Shown here: piece after piece, positions 23,671 through 36,323 of the stretch
How positions within the stretch are numbered: position 1 is the stretch's first letter
Layout: every line of letters begins with the position of its first letter
NCBI GenBank assembly: GCA_963971405.1
Contig: OZ020486.1
Location: forward strand, 24,699,419-24,763,418
Reading direction: 5' to 3'
Source of the DNA: Psococerastis gibbosa
Lineage: Eukaryota > Arthropoda > Insecta > Psocodea > Psocidae
DNA length: 64,000 nt
Translations under genes and position numbers: made by a program
The notes under the pieces: model-generated
The model's input: only the letters and a program-made list of their open reading frames with translations
Database searches by the model: none
Told to the model about the DNA's origin: nothing

Positions 23671-24378
23671 TGCTTTCCAATTTATACGTAGTATAAAGAA
23701 AAGCTTTGTGATGGTCCAAATTTTCGATTCCGAGATTTCACGGATTTACACGTTTTGAGGTACCAGGAACCCAAAAAAGTTGTTTTTACGAAATATCTGT
23801 CTGTCGCTCTGTCTGTCTGTCTGTGCGTCGATTTCCGGGCAAACTACTCGGTCAATTTTGATGAAAAATCAAAAATCATACCTCGAGACAATTTTTTTAT
23901 TTAGAGCTATCTCAATTTGGGGGGGTTTTATTTTCAAAAAACTCCAAAAAAACCTCTAAAAAAATAATTTCTCAAAAACGGCTGCAACGATTTCTTTTAA
24001 ATTCACATATATTGTAGTCGTTATTAATTTTGACAAAATTCGGGGGGTCGCTTGCCCCTTGATTGTTGCTTCTGGGGGTAAAAAAATAAAAATAACTAAA
24101 TTTTAATGAAAAATGACTAAAAAATAATTTTTTTGTGAAACCTTTCCATCAATGATTTCTACCTTCAGGCATGTTTTGGTTTTGTGCAAAAAAAATGTTT
24201 TTGAACAAATGATAGAAAATGCACAGTCAAATGCATTGCGGGCCCTGCCATTATTGCTGGGTGGAAATTTGTTGGTCCGACCTATCTAGAATTTACCTCA
24301 CCTCCAGTGACGTCAGGTGGACCCCCCCCAGCGATCCCCGAAATTTAAAAATGGGAAAATTATTTACCATGAAATCAA

Positions 24379-25343
24379 CGCGACCAAGTTCCATACAGCC
24401 CCGATGAGCTGCCCAGCAAGTATATCTCCACGGCGAGTTTACGGCATTTTAGCCACTTTCCAACCATCACTGTAGCTCACCCGGTAGTCCGATTGACCTC
24501 TAATTTTGCATTCATGCTTTAAATACAGCACAGAACCTCAATTTAAAAATTCAGTACTCTAGCATGATTGGTTGCTGAAATCCAAATACCCCAAAACCAC
24601 GCTTTTCGCGTGGACTCACTCACTCACTCACTCACTCACTGACTGACACAAATTATAGGCCACTTCCAGATGTGCTGGAGATGTGAAACTCCGGCATTAG
24701 TCTCTTATTACCATCAAACCCCCAGAATAAATTAAAATTTTCAATTTTTTTAACACTCCATGCATACATGACAAGTTATTTGTTATTTGTACAAGAAGAT
24801 ATGATATCCAATCCAAAACACTCCGTGTAAAAAATACCAAGATCCTTTGGCCCGCCAAAGTTGTGAGTTCCTTTTTTCTGCCTATGTATGTTGTGATATC
24901 AGGATGGGACAAGTTCTTGTAATTTTTCACTTTGAATATTTTCTCTAAAAAATTAATTAAAATTTTTTGTAGAACTTGGTGCTTCTTCTTGCTTATGTAC
25001 CTTGACACTGACACTTGCTGTAATTGGCCAATGATGACGCATAAGATATGGCTAAATGGCAAATTTGCAACTGAGGCCACAGTGTCGTTACGTAGGTATA
25101 CCTCTAATAAAAGATAGGAAACTACGAAGAGTTTTGCAATGGAAGCACTCAAGTTCTGAAAAAAAAATTAAAATTAATTTTTTAGAGAAAACATTCAAAG
25201 AGAAAAATTACAAGAACTTGGCCCATCCTGATATCACAACATACATAGGCAGAAAAAAGGAACACGGCCCATCTGGATATCACAACTTTGATGGGCCAAG
25301 GGAACTTGGTATTTTTTACACGGAGTGTTTTGGGTTGGATTAC
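24379..25343. mobile_element. Insertion within family C copy 2, containing a fold-back
   Basis: Unlike either sister copy. It includes CGCTTTTCGCGTGGACTCAC, a (CACT)n tract (24616-24647), and a long inverted repeat: 24806-24966 pairs with 25152-25341. The right arm has a 22-base internal duplication (GATATC-AGATGGGCC type). Open frames across the arms are by-products of the repeat. I see no target duplication or transposase. Confidence 0.6.
24616..24647. repeat. (CACT)n microsatellite
   Basis: Seven or so tandem CACT units within the insertion described at 24379-25343. Confidence 0.9.
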
Positions 25344-25480
25344 TCATTTTCTCTAGCTACTACTTGATAAATTGGAAAGCATGTGCGAGTAAACTCGGAC
25401 CGGTTCTTTATTTATTTATAAAAAAATACCGTGGACCCAGTAGGCCATGGCCCGTGATGGGTGGTCCAATGGTCCCTTGT

Positions 25481-25670
25481 CCCATGAATTTCGGACATTA
25501 TTTATATTGTTTCCGTAAGAATTTTGGGCCAATGGCAAACCGGTGTACGTCCTCGATGTCAACCTACCCCGGCTACATGCGATAATGGACAAGCTGTGAC
25601 AAGCTTACCATTGGTGTGGTGTAACAGGTGGAAACATGGCTTAAACGAGTACAGACACGAGTCAATCATA
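25481..25670 (+). repeat. Family E dispersed repeat, copy 1
   Basis: Shares CCCATGAATTTCGGACATTA, TGTTTCCGTA, CGATGTCAACCTAC and the AGACACGAGTC end with 52139-52322, and its first part with 56730-56797. Class unknown. Confidence 0.65.
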
Positions 25671-27295
25671 ATAATAGTCATTTATTTGAATGCTGTCGAA
25701 ATGCAAAACACGGAAAAAAAAAATTAAGTACTGTGCCAAAAGTACAGCAAATGGTTGTCAGTTAATGGTTAGGCTACATGCAGTAATATATAGTACGCTA
25801 AGTACTTATTAAATCAATGATTCCAATATCTTCCGTGCTATGTACAGGCATAAGAAAAACCGGAATTTTCATGGTTGGTATATTGTTGGTGCCCCAGCTA
25901 TTATAGTAGTTCAGGTGTATTTTTATGATGGGGAGGTTTTACCTACTCACAAGATACAGGTATGTGCTCCCTATCAAAGTAATCTATTAAGCACAATAAC
26001 CCCTTAATCTCAGGAATCTGCATCCTAATGAAATACGGTACGGGTGAAAACTAGAACATGGTGTGGGATAGGTATACCTGCTTATGAGGGGATATGAGGG
26101 ATTATTCTGGATTGGGATTAAATTACGATAAATTTGGGAATACATGGTATCGTAAGTGTGCTTTCAGACAGTGAAGCTGGGACGTTATACAACGTGACAT
26201 GCTGAGATGGGGTTAAGCCCATTTCGTACATTAAGTACACAGAATGTGTCATCCTTTGAATGCCTCGCGCAAAAGCATCTGTCTTACACCTTGATAAATG
26301 AAAGCATATTATTCAAGCGAGGCATGGAAATTACTGTCACAAGTATAACTATGTCATGAGAATATGTATACACACGGCGGTCTTGAGGCTGTGAATACTG
26401 TATATCGTGCGCATTTTACTTAAATTAGGTTTAAGCCATTTCTAATATATTACCCCTTAAATTTAATTGTGTTGTAAATCTATCGTTCAGCAATCATATC
26501 AAGAGGTACCAAGTTAACTTATTTCCAAGATTAAGTATATAAACAAAACAATTTTAGAATAGCCCATCTGAACATTGCATTCTGAAAATCATTTGTTTAC
26601 ATTTCTTACCCTTAGAATAAGTTAACGTGTTACCTCGCGCTATGTCTGCTAAGAATGATTTCAAGCTATTATACCTACTTAAAATCTTACGCAATAACAA
26701 CAATGGCTCCTAATAGTAAGTAGTTGACAAACTTGCTAAATTAATAGGTAAAGTAAAAAAGCCGCGTGGAATAACAAAATTCGGAATAGAATTCGTTCAA
26801 AATATCGCGTGAAAAATCGCATGGCGTAGGCTTATATGAAATTTTCTCAAAATTCATATTTATGAGCAAGTTTATTTCACATTCTGGAGACCATTTTAAA
26901 CAGAGGCTGAACCACAAATAATTTCATCATTTTTTACTTTCTACATTTCCCCAGAGATATTTTACACTTGTTCTGGCTGTGAGAGAAAATGACTAAGGCA
27001 TTAGTTATTCAGCATTGTAGACCCCTAAGGAAGTTTTTCAATGGATGTGACTTGAGTTTTATTCTCCATAGCAGTTTTATCTGATAGTTTCACTATATAC
27101 ACTAAATCTCATCTCTCTTTTGTACAGCCATGTAACTTTTAATATTTTATGTGTAACTTTTGTCACAGACTGGTTGTCCTTTTACAGCTTTAAACGATTT
27201 TCGTTTTTGATTTTTGATGTAGATACCTACTAATAAAAGGTGTTAGTTAGGTGTTAGGTGTGTAGTTATATAGAACATTTGTGAGTACTCTAAGT

Positions 27296-27676
27296 GAGTA
27301 TGCTGCTTAGAAAATTGGCACCCCAAAATTAAATACTTTTCATTTTTTATTTCATTAAATCAGTAAGGTATTAAAAATTGGGCTCATTTAAGTTGTAGAA
27401 GACTACTTCGTGCATCATATAATCGGATATTTTTTACTTTTGCTTTTTTTTTTTTAAATCCCAGACTACGCGAAATTTTAGTCCCCACTGGTTTTTATGA
27501 AAGAACTAAGGTACGGTACCAAAAATTTAGTATTTCCTATCATATGATGCATGAAGTAGTCTTCTGCAACTTGTATGATCAAATCTTTAATAACTTGCTT
27601 TGTTAATTAATTAAAAAATAAAATTTAATAAAAACAACAAATTTTGGTGTGCTAATTTTCTACGTAGCATGTCCTC
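27296..27676. mobile_element. Fold-back MITE, family F copy 2
   Basis: Left end TGCTGCTTAGAAAATTGGCA pairs with right end TGCTAATTTTCTACGTAGCA. The arms also share AGAAGACTACTTCGTGCATC. It lacks the insertion seen in copy 1 and so shows the pre-insertion structure. Confidence 0.8.
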
Positions 27677-27948
27677 TTAATGGCATTGAAATCATGAATG
27701 CAGAAATTTCGGTATGACACGCACTCGGCATTGCAAGCAAGTAGGCCTACTGTTGCAAAGAAGATATGTGAAGTATGAATGAAGAAATTATACAATAAAG
27801 TTCTAGGTACCTCTGCTGAGATGTTTGGGGTTAGCAAAAGGAAATTAATAGAGAGCAGTGAATGATTAGTTGAAATTAAAAAATAATATAAACTACCTAC
27901 TATGTGATGTCAAGCTTTTTGTTAAAATATAAAATGGTGACTAAAATG

Positions 27949-28143
27949 GACATGTAGAGTAGTTGTACGGACTCTGACTTTCACCCGAAAGGTTTTTGGT
28001 TCGAGTCCTGGCCATGCTTCGGAGGGCACGTAAAGCAGGCGGTCCCGGGCCTTCCTAGTTTAGTGTAAGAGAGGGCTTTATACCCATAACTCCGCTAGGT
28101 TGGCTTAGTAATAGAACAAAAGGTCCTTATTTATTTATTTATT
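27949..28143 (+). repeat. SINE-A copy 4
   Basis: Complete head and tail, but about 20 bases after box B (the ACACTGGCTACATTTTC region) are deleted, so GTTCGAGTCC joins TGGCCATGC directly. Confidence 0.85.
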
Positions 28144-28469
28144 AAAATAGGCGTGGCACACGCACTTGTTGAACACACCTACCTTACCGTTATGTATCGA
28201 TAATGTACCGTATGCCCACCCCGTCATATTATAATTGGTTCGAACTGAGAAACATTTCGTTTGGCAATTAATAAGGATTGATTCAGTGTAGCGGAATCGT
28301 GGTTATCTAATTAATATCAGAATTTTTTCAATATGCTTCAAAATTGCAATAACGCAGCGTGAGAATTTTGGTGCTTTCCAGTTTCTATATAATTCGTCTT
28401 TTAGACTCTTCAAGAACAAATGTTGTTCTTGGAGAATTTAGTTCTTTTTTAGCTTTTTTAGAAATGTCT

Positions 28470-28602
28470 TCGATGGCATGTTTATTACTTGTGCGAGTCT
28501 CTACACACCATGCGACTCAACACAGATATTATCTATAGAGGCGACTGAAGAGTTTATTAGTATACATTCATTGAATTGTTTGTGTGCGAATAATCTTTTT
28601 AT
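28470..28602 (+). repeat. SINE-B copy 4
   Basis: ACTTGTGCGAGTCTCTACAC then CATGCGACTCAACAC: the GGAGACGTGTCGT block is deleted. The right half (GGCGACTGAAGAG to GTGTGCGAATAATC) is intact. Confidence 0.7.
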
Positions 28603-30450
28603 TTAAAAAAAGCTCTTATATAGTAACTAATTCATAATTTTAATTAGGCATAGGTATATCCTCATCAGAAAATTTGTATATGAAGTAAAATACTATGTTG
28701 CTACTTGAAAGTTTCCAGGAAAAAACTCTCCCTAAGATTATTACTAGGCACCTACCTAAATACTCCTTTTCACAGTCTCATTTTTATTTCCAATTTCGTT
28801 ATTTTTACCTCGACAAAGGAATGGCTAAGCTGATGGATCCTTTGAGTAGTGTTGCACGGTGACTAACCCATAAATTATTAATTTGGTTCTAATGAGTTAG
28901 GGGTTGAAGGAGAGCTTCGGGCTATTTGTTTTGGTTTCCCCCGTCTTAGCCCGCGAAGCTCCTACAAGCCTTTCATTTGCATTCAACATAAAACCAACCG
29001 TTTCTACTTTTTTTCACTCAAGTTTGAAAGGGTATTTTGTTATATAGGCTATGTAGGCTAGTGTACTACATGTTTTCTATATTCACATTGAATAGGCTAT
29101 ACAGAAATTTTTGAAATATTCATTCCAAGCCCCCGTAATTTTGAACAGCGGTTGGTTCATCCAAATGTAAAGGGTGAAAATATACTGCTGAAGATTGAGG
29201 AATCAGTAAAAAAAATTATCCCACGAACATGGTATCTTCATTGTACTTTAGTCTTTAAATCATTCTAACCCTGTTAACTTATTCATATTAAAATATATAC
29301 ATAATTAAAAGCGGCAAACTACACAAATTTGTACTGTAAAACAGCATTGTTAGTACAATAAATTTATAATTTATTTTATGTTAGTATTACCGGTTCCAAA
29401 TTCAACAAGTGTTTCCTCTGTCACTACATAGAAGTAAAAAGTAAGCACAAGCTATTCTTCGTTTCGTATACCGTATATATCACTCAACTAAACATTTTCA
29501 AGACACCAAAACTCTCCTGTCTCTCTGTGTAATAAATAATCAGCAGCAGAAGGCCGTAGGTACTCGCTTTGAGCACCATAATCCACGTTTATTGCTCAAT
29601 TCAATCTTCAATATTTCCCTTAAAAGGGTAATGACTGGAAATAGAGCACTATGGATTCAAATTCGATTGTCTGGGGACCTTTAATAGGATAAAGTAACTA
29701 TTAACCGGGCACCATGTAAATTGAGCACTCAACCCTTGCCTTGAGCTAGTGTTGCTTATATGCTTGCATTCCCCCTATTAAAAGGTATGGTAATAGCGAT
29801 AGAAAAATTTCAATTTAGCCTTCCAAGCATTGGCCATTTTCAGAGTAAGGGATACTCTGTGAGGGTTATTTATGGGAAAGTTAACTAAATATTGGCTACC
29901 CCATCATCTGCTTTTGATACTAAATCTAATTTCACAAGAAATACTCCTCGGCAAGAGTTAATACTATGCGAAAACCTCTACCCTCTACCCTCACACGCCT
30001 CACGATACGAGGGAGCGCAAATATTACAAAAATTGAAAGGATTATATATTGTAAGGTAAATATTCGTATATTATTATTATTATTTTGATGCATATGGTAT
30101 GTTGTTATCACAATTCTTCTGCATACTGAAAATAGCACACCTGCTATAACCTGTGACCAAATGGTGTTGGTTGCGTCCACATTATAAACTATAAATAAGA
30201 ATGTAGAGGGGTATTTCTTCTATAGTATGCTACCTCATTAATGGCTCGGCCATGAATAACCCTTGAAAACATTGATTGTTGTAGAAGAAAGCAATGACGA
30301 GTCCCAATTTAATTGAAGTGTGAAATGTTTTGTGAATTTTTCATGGTAACTTCGACATTTTATTGGCAATTTTAACATATACCGTACATAATATACCGTG
30401 TAATTGTACCACAGACATCTTCTTCTTTAATTGCCTCTACTATCGAAGAT

Positions 30451-30797
30451 GTCCAACGGCCATACACGCATGTTTAAAACTGCGGCAAACTTGGTAGTGT
30501 ACATAGCGTTGGCAGGGGAACATGGTGGGACATGATATTGTAACGCGCTGATACTATACCAGTCAGTCTACGTGCGTGTCGAGTCCTGGTCACCTGCGAT
30601 TTAATCTTGTGACTTTACCATGTTCCCCAGGGGGTTAGAATCCACTATAATCAGGAGGTCCACCCTGTCAGTCAACTCCCCTTTCCCCTAGGTGTAAGAG
30701 GTGCTTCAAGTAAACAAACATCTCACTCCCCCCGCCAGGCTGACAGGGTTGCTTAAAGCAGAAATGTTGAAAGCAGGCGTTAGAAACAAACAAACAC
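30451..30797 (+). repeat. Family D dispersed repeat, copy 2
   Basis: The longest copy: CCAACGGCC, TTGGTAGTGTACATAGCG, GTCGAGTCCTGGTCACC, GAATCCACTATAATCAGGAG, and the 3' part CCGCCAGGCTGACAGGGTTG to GCAGGCGTTAGAAACAAAC. Confidence 0.75.
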
Positions 30798-31100
30798 TAT
30801 CGAAGATTGGCGATGATAATGGCAATTTGGACCTTGGAGAATGCTGCTCTGAAAAGAGAGGACGTGCGCTATTGCTTGTTATTTATTACGAAATGTTTTT
30901 AAAGAAATTAATTATGACCTAGTCTTTTTGACCAAATAAATTAATTCATCACTTACCGATTTAGTTAAATTGGTAAGTGACTTCTTGTCACGCCACATCT
31001 CCTCCACGACACGATATGTCTAATGCCACCTACGACAATATTTAGCTTATGGGTGGGTGCGATCTATTCCATTTTATTATCGTTGACTATTAATAACATT

Positions 31101-31409
31101 AACCCTCCGAGCGTTACCGAGGCACTAAGAGCACAAAGACTCCAATGGACCGGTCACCTTTCAAGGATGTTCCCGACCACGGCCGCGACTAGGGTGTGGC
31201 AAGCCCAACCAGCAGGCAACCGACCACAGGGGCGACCTAGGAAGAGATGGTCTCCGAGGATCTGAGCGCCTGCAGCATCCATTTCGACGCATGGAGGGAA
31301 TTGGTGGAGAATTGCGCGCTTTGGAAGAGCTTGGTGCGACAGGCGAGAGGTCCTCACGGGCCGATGGAGCCACCTTAATGAATGAATGAATGAATGAATA
31401 ATGAATTTA
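31101..31409 (+). mobile_element. 5'-truncated non-LTR retrotransposon (LINE) tail beside exon c
   Basis: The frame reads TEALRAQRLQWTGHLSRMF, then RPQGRPRKRW, the conserved C-terminal end of several LINE reverse-transcriptase proteins. After a one-base frameshift it continues EDLSACSIHFDAWRELVEN and CALWKSLVRQARG to a stop at about 31378. A (TGAA)n tail follows. A 7-bp duplication TAACATT (31094-31100 and 31410-31416) brackets it. It lies antisense to the IgSF gene, with its end 9 bases inside the intron from the exon c donor. Confidence 0.8.
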
Positions 31410-31425
31410 TAACATTTAAACTTAC

Positions 31426-31815
31426 ATTGCACATCCAAAAGCAGGGACGCATTGATAGCGGACGGGAGAGTGGAATGTTCAACTAGACACAACACAGTAC
31501 CATTATGGTGACTTCGTAGAACGTCTATCCGAGCGTTACTTCGCGTATGCGTATGAAGGAAAACGCGATTATGTTTTCCATCACTTTTACCGGGATCGGT
31601 TACGTTTAACTGAGTCTTATTGGGGCTTTCATCACTTAACCCGGCCGGATCCAGCGTAGGTGAGAGGATGATGTCCCATTTTATGTTCGGTGGAGGGTTC
31701 CCGCCTTCCACAACACACGACACACTAAGTTCCGTATTTTCTTTTACTGGAATGAATAGGTTTCCTGGGTCAAGACGCCGGCCGTCGATCAGAAGATAAG
31801 GATTTCTCGGCCGAT
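31426..31815 (-). CDS. IgSF protein, exon c: complete Ig2
   Basis: A single exon of 390 bases (130 codons), phase 1 at both ends, acceptor TTTCAG and donor GTAAGT. It begins RPRNPYLLIDGRRL and carries VSCVVEGGNPPPNIKW (first cysteine and tryptophan) and NGTVLCLVEHS (second cysteine). Potential N-glycosylation sequons NKT, NVT, NGT and NAS are present, fitting an extracellular domain. The segment between the C and E strands is unusually long and hydrophilic. The exon ends LLLDVQ plus T, which joins AT of the next exon to make Tyr, the usual VQY inter-Ig linker. A LINE fragment is inserted just beyond its donor. Confidence 0.92.
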
Positions 31816-31973
31816 CTGAAATTAAAATATAACAATATGTTACGTATAATGTAGGTAGGATACCTTTCGCCCTTCCTGACAGTCATTTTACAAGTAGACA
31901 TTATTATTATGGTGTCAAAACGTTAGCTATGCGGGACTGTGTCGCAATTTTTGAAATCAATTGAAGAGAACCA

Positions 31974-32790
31974 GTCCGAGTTTACTCGACCATGCTTTCC
32001 AATTTATCAATTAGTAGAGAGAGAAAATTATTAATTTCATGGTAAATAATTTTCCTATGGTTAAATTTCGGATATCACGGGGGGGGGGGGGGGTCGTCCA
32101 CCTGACGTCACTGGAGGTGACGTAAATTCTAGATAGGACAGACCAACACATTACCACACAGCAATAATGGCAGGGCACGCAATGCATTTCAGAGTGAATT
32201 TGCTTTCATTTTTTCAAAAAATGTTTTTTTACACAAAACCAAATATTTTTTTGGGAAATCAAACTGTCCGGTTTCGTTACTCAATTTAACAAGCAATCTA
32301 TCAAAGGATAAGTGACCCCCGCTTCTTATCAACATTAATAACGACTAGAATATATGTGAATATTTATTATGTGAATAACGTTGGAGCCGTTTTTGAGAAA
32401 TAATTGTTTTAGACGTTTTTTGGAGTTTTTTGAGAATAAAACCCACCCCCCCCCCAAATTGAGTTAGCCCAAATTAAAAATTAAAAAAGTTCCGAGGCAT
32501 GATTTTTGTAAACCTAAATGCCAAATTTCACCCAAATCCACCGAGTAGTTTGCCCGGAAATCGATGAACAGACAGACAGACAGACAGACATACATACAGA
32601 CAGACAGACATACGTATACAGACAGACATATGTACATACAGACAGACAGAGCGACAGACAGACATTTCGTAAAAACCATTTTTTTGGGTTCCTGGGACCT
32701 CAAAACGTGTAAATCCGTTGAAATCTCGGAATCGAAAATTTCGACCATCACAAAGCTTTCCTTTTACTACGTACAAAATGGAAAGCAAAA
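31974..32790 (-). mobile_element. Family C element copy 3
   Basis: Reverse orientation. It reads AACCAGTCCGAGTTTACTCG at its low-coordinate end and TACGTACAAAATGGAAAGC at the other. It contains the (TCTG)n tract in reverse (32562-32665) and CACCTGACGTCACTGG. It gives the uninterrupted version of the junction broken in copy 2. Confidence 0.75.
32562..32665 (-). repeat. (CAGA)n/(TCTG)n microsatellite inside family C copy 3
   Basis: Imperfect CAGA runs with TACA and TACG interruptions. Cys/Val/Leu-rich open frames on both strands here are translations of this tract. Confidence 0.9.
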
Positions 32791-33510
32791 ATAAACTAAT
32801 TAAAAAACATACTGTGTTATTAAATTCTGAATCAATACTGCGCGCAGTGCACTGAACACCAGCAGCGCTAGCATTTAAAGCAGGGCTCTGAGTTAGTTTT
32901 AGATTTAAATCAAATGTTGGCGTTATCCACCCAACGCTAATGGGTACGGTACCTTACCTTACCTATATCGATAGGGGGAAACGCGGATCACGTGAAGGGC
33001 ATGTTGCTGACCACAGCATCCCAAACCGAGCAATAGTCAAGAGAGAGGATCCTCTACCAGTCCACAGGCATAGAGTCTTTGGGGGGGCAAGTTTAAAAAA
33101 AGTACTTTGTTTTGTATTGTTTGATAAATTTTGTCAGAAAAGATCATTCTATCTAGTACTTGGTTAAAACATGGGGGGGGGGGCTCCTTTGCTTCATTGG
33201 GTTGTCGGGCCGCGGATAAAATAAAGATAAAGTAGGCGTGAATTAAAATACACGTAGCCTACATACCAGCGTGAATTACACTTGATTGTTCTACTGTATA
33301 TTAGATCATGCTAGTCACATTTATCGAAATGTTAATCTGAGCTTTGCACTAAAAAACCCCAGCGTAGACAGTTTTATTCGATTTGAAAAAGAAATTATTC
33401 TCTTGTAATACAATACAATATATATTTCCTTTAAATTATACAATACATGTAAAGTATAAGATAAAATCGTCAGGGTATGGTCAAAATCAGGTAGTTCTGT
33501 CCTATCATTC

Positions 33511-33903
33511 TCATTCTGCTAGTGCCTCAGTGACAGTGTAGAAAGCTTTTTCTAAGATATGGTTTCTAAGCAATTTAGGGAAGTTAGAAGCATTTCTCGC
33601 CGCTCTCAGCTCAATCGGGAGTTTTCTAAGGTACGCGAAACCTTGTAGTATAGGATCCAGTCGCTCACGCTTGGCTGTGCGTGGCGCTGGCCTTACAAGG
33701 TCTCCCCGTTGCCTCGTGTTGTAGGTGTGAGTGTCCGCGTTTTGTTTAAACGTCCCCCACACTTCAGGCTTTAAGATAAGTAAGATGCAGCTAAATATGT
33801 ACAGACTGTCATGATTTTTAATGATTTGAAGTGAGAGCGACAACTGTCTTAATGTATTGTGATGAAAATGGACGATAATATTGTAGGTAAGCCAACAGTT
33901 TGA
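33511..33903 (-). mobile_element. Non-LTR retrotransposon RT C-terminal fragment
   Basis: An open minus-strand frame ending with HTYNTRQRGDLVRPAPRTA, then LDPILQGFAYLRKLPIELR, NFPKLLRNHILEKAFYTV and a stop at 33511. The H-x-(Y/H)-NTR motif followed by an F-x-x-LP-x-E block is typical of the C-terminus of LINE (Jockey/CR1-type) reverse transcriptases, from general knowledge of those families. The frame is open back to about 33903; the RT catalytic core is absent. It differs in type from the LINE tail at 31101-31409. Confidence 0.75.
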
Positions 33904-34560
33904 TTATCCGCCATGAGAGTTTTATATAACAGCATAAGACTAAGCTACAACCTCGCCATTCTACCATGAAGCCTGCGATTTCTGTAAAGATAGGACTGAG
34001 TAGGATTTCCTGCCTGCATTAATAAGAACCTCTCAATTACCTACGGTACTATTCTGTACTATTGAGATTTGTGCGCAGACGCAATTTTTGGCAGTTTGCA
34101 CAGTATGTAATAGTCACAGCAATATCGTTATACCCAAAATGGTTATCGATGTAAATTCAACTAAGAGATGCCCCAAAACAATCAATCACAAGGTATTTTC
34201 CAAAAATGCAAATGTAGCTGTACAACCCGCTGATTCAAACACAATATCTTGTGAATTATGTGCACAACTGACAAGAGCATTAACATATCGCACACCTTGC
34301 ACCGACACCAATCCGATTTATTTACTAGTCAATCGTCCGTTAAATTTCCCCCAGGGGAGATTTTTCCATTTCACGCCCAATGTTTTTTTATTATTCGCTC
34401 CGTCCATGATCACAACATGGTCACTTTGGATGGCGATATCCCATTAATTGTAATGATAGAAAGTTTATTTTTTAATATGGGGGGTGTTTTTTCCCATGTG
34501 TATGTAAGTAGTACTAATAGAATAAAGATTAGACTAGCAATTGTTGAGAACTATGATACT

Positions 34561-34712
34561 ACAATATAATCTTTCAGGGTTATACTATCAATATTTGACC
34601 TTGAGAAATATGGTAGTAAAAACCCTAACGGGTTATATATTGTACAACCAATCCCAATATAATCCTTAAGGGGTATACTATCATAATTCTCAAGATCAAT
34701 AGAAAGGTAGAT
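34561..34712. repeat. Short imperfect direct repeat with hairpin potential
   Basis: CAATATAATC followed by a GGGTATACTATCA-like unit occurs twice (near 34562 and 34658). Within the first, AGGGTTATACTATC can pair with GGTAGTAAAAACCCT. Confidence 0.5.
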
Positions 34713-36323
34713 AAAGAATAAAAATAGTCGGTACCTGCAGTACTGTACATATCCGAACACCATTCCTCCATGGATAAATTAACAATGTTTTTAACAATGC
34801 AATATTGCAATGCAATTAAACAATGGAAAATTAGTTTGAATCTGATAATCAGGCGACTCTATAGGAGTGACGTCAACGTGAAAGTTGAGTTTCATAAAAA
34901 GGAGATTTAAGAAATGAAAAGCTCATATTTTCTAAGATACGGTATCTTGGCGAGTGGTTCATATTTTGGCACCTTGCCGCTTTTCCGGCTCAACCCCATC
35001 CCCTAAAATTATATAAAAAAAAACATAGTCAAACAACTCCTATCTTAACTTTTCAATCCTTCCAAACGGGCCCTTTTTGTCCACTACTACAGCTTTCTAG
35101 TCATTTTAGATTAACCCATCTACAACCTATTTATTAGGCTATTCCATTTCATTCTTAAGTTTGGCCTTTCTAATTCTTCAATGGTCAAACGGCGAATCCG
35201 AACGACCTTTGTATTGCTTTAGAGTTGGCTTCTAGTTTGATAAAATATAAAATTCTGGGATATACTGAAAATGTTCATTGAGTTTCAATCATAAATACAA
35301 CGCGTGATTCGTTACCCATTCCACTGAAACAAATAATGGGTGCAACCTTTTAGTTTCTGTTTCAATCAAACAAGAAAATACTCGACAAATAAACCTAGCC
35401 TAAATGTGACAAGCTCCAGTGAATAGGATTTAATAAGGTGCATAAATAATAAATAACGAAATCTCGCCAATGGGAAAATCAAGAGGGTTAGGTTTCCCCG
35501 AGGAATTCACTGCATTATTTATAACCCGTTACGAGTAATATTACTCTACTCACGGCATCCAATTATCTGTCATTTTGCAAAATAATTAATCCTCGCATTT
35601 TGCATCCACTCCGTCACTTAGAGTTTACGTCTCGCTTAATTTACCCTTTAAGACTAGCAGACACGAAGATTAAAGGGAGGTTAGGAGGGGGGATGGTCAG
35701 GAGAGAGGTGGGGGGAGTCCAGGGGCCTTTGGAAAAACACACGTCCCGCTCACTAACCTATACGCCACGGACCGTACCCAATTTAACGAGTTTTCACTCC
35801 ATACCAATCTGCCCAGGTCAAGTCAATATTGGGTGCAGGATGTGAAGCAAGTATAAAAGTCGGAAATAGAATTAACTCAGTGCTAATGATGGGAGTGCCG
35901 TGGCGGGCTGCGCGGGTTTTCCGCGTCCTCTGTAAATAAAACTCGCCTGCCTGTTTGGTATTAGGGAGATTTCTACTACCTAATGAGACTGAGACCAATG
36001 TTCGACTTCCGGAAAATTTCATCATAATTTTTCATACCATAAACACTGGAGCCTTCGCTTAAAATATATATGTATGGATGTACTATGCATGTATGCATGA
36101 TTGTAAATAGATTTTAGGAAACACCGTAACTTCTTTAAAAATGTATCATACAAATGTCTTGATCGTTAACCAGCTAAATTCACCGTTGTTTTTTCAAGAT
36201 GGTGTCCGATCAAAACCTTAAGTCAGTTAACATTGATCGCCGAAGAATGGGATAGAATGAGACTGCATTATTATCTGCGATAATGGAAATACGATATAAT
36301 CAATTTTTACGGCAAATCAAACA

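Larger units (their letters stand above)
23671..25412 (+). mobile_element. Family C element copy 2, carrying a ~965-bp insertion
   Basis: Starts TGCTTTCCAATTTATACG. It carries a short (TCTG)n tract at 23794-23826 and the GACGTCAGGTGGACCCCCCC motif, and is colinear with copy 3 up to about 24378. It resumes near 25344 (TTTTCTCTAG), then AAATTGGAAAGCATGTGCGA and ACTCGGACCGGTTCT. The extra DNA between is absent from copies 1 and 3. Confidence 0.7.
20790..31425 (-). other. Intron between exons c and d (10.6 kb)
   Basis: It contains family D copies, SINE-A copies, the large compound family C copy, family E copy 1, family F copy 2, a SINE-B copy, a hAT-like fragment and a LINE tail, all listed separately. 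Stretches with nothing recognised: 21150-22780, 22920-23460, 25680-27290, 27680-27945, 28145-28465 and 28605-30445. The patch 21840-22360 has family C-like wording but is too decayed to call. Confidence 0.7.

Noticed and set aside
25056-25367. Plus-strand 103-codon open frame, and a minus-strand 151-codon frame at 24697-25152
   Set aside because: Both run through the arms of one inverted repeat and encode similar peptides on opposite strands; they are repeat by-products.
32464-32794. Cys/Val/Leu-rich and Asp/Arg/Gln-rich frames on both strands
   Set aside because: Translations of the (TCTG)n/(CAGA)n microsatellite inside a family C element.
33511-33903. A host gene of about 110-130 codons
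   Set aside because: The peptide matches the C-terminal end of LINE reverse transcriptases and has no start or splice context.
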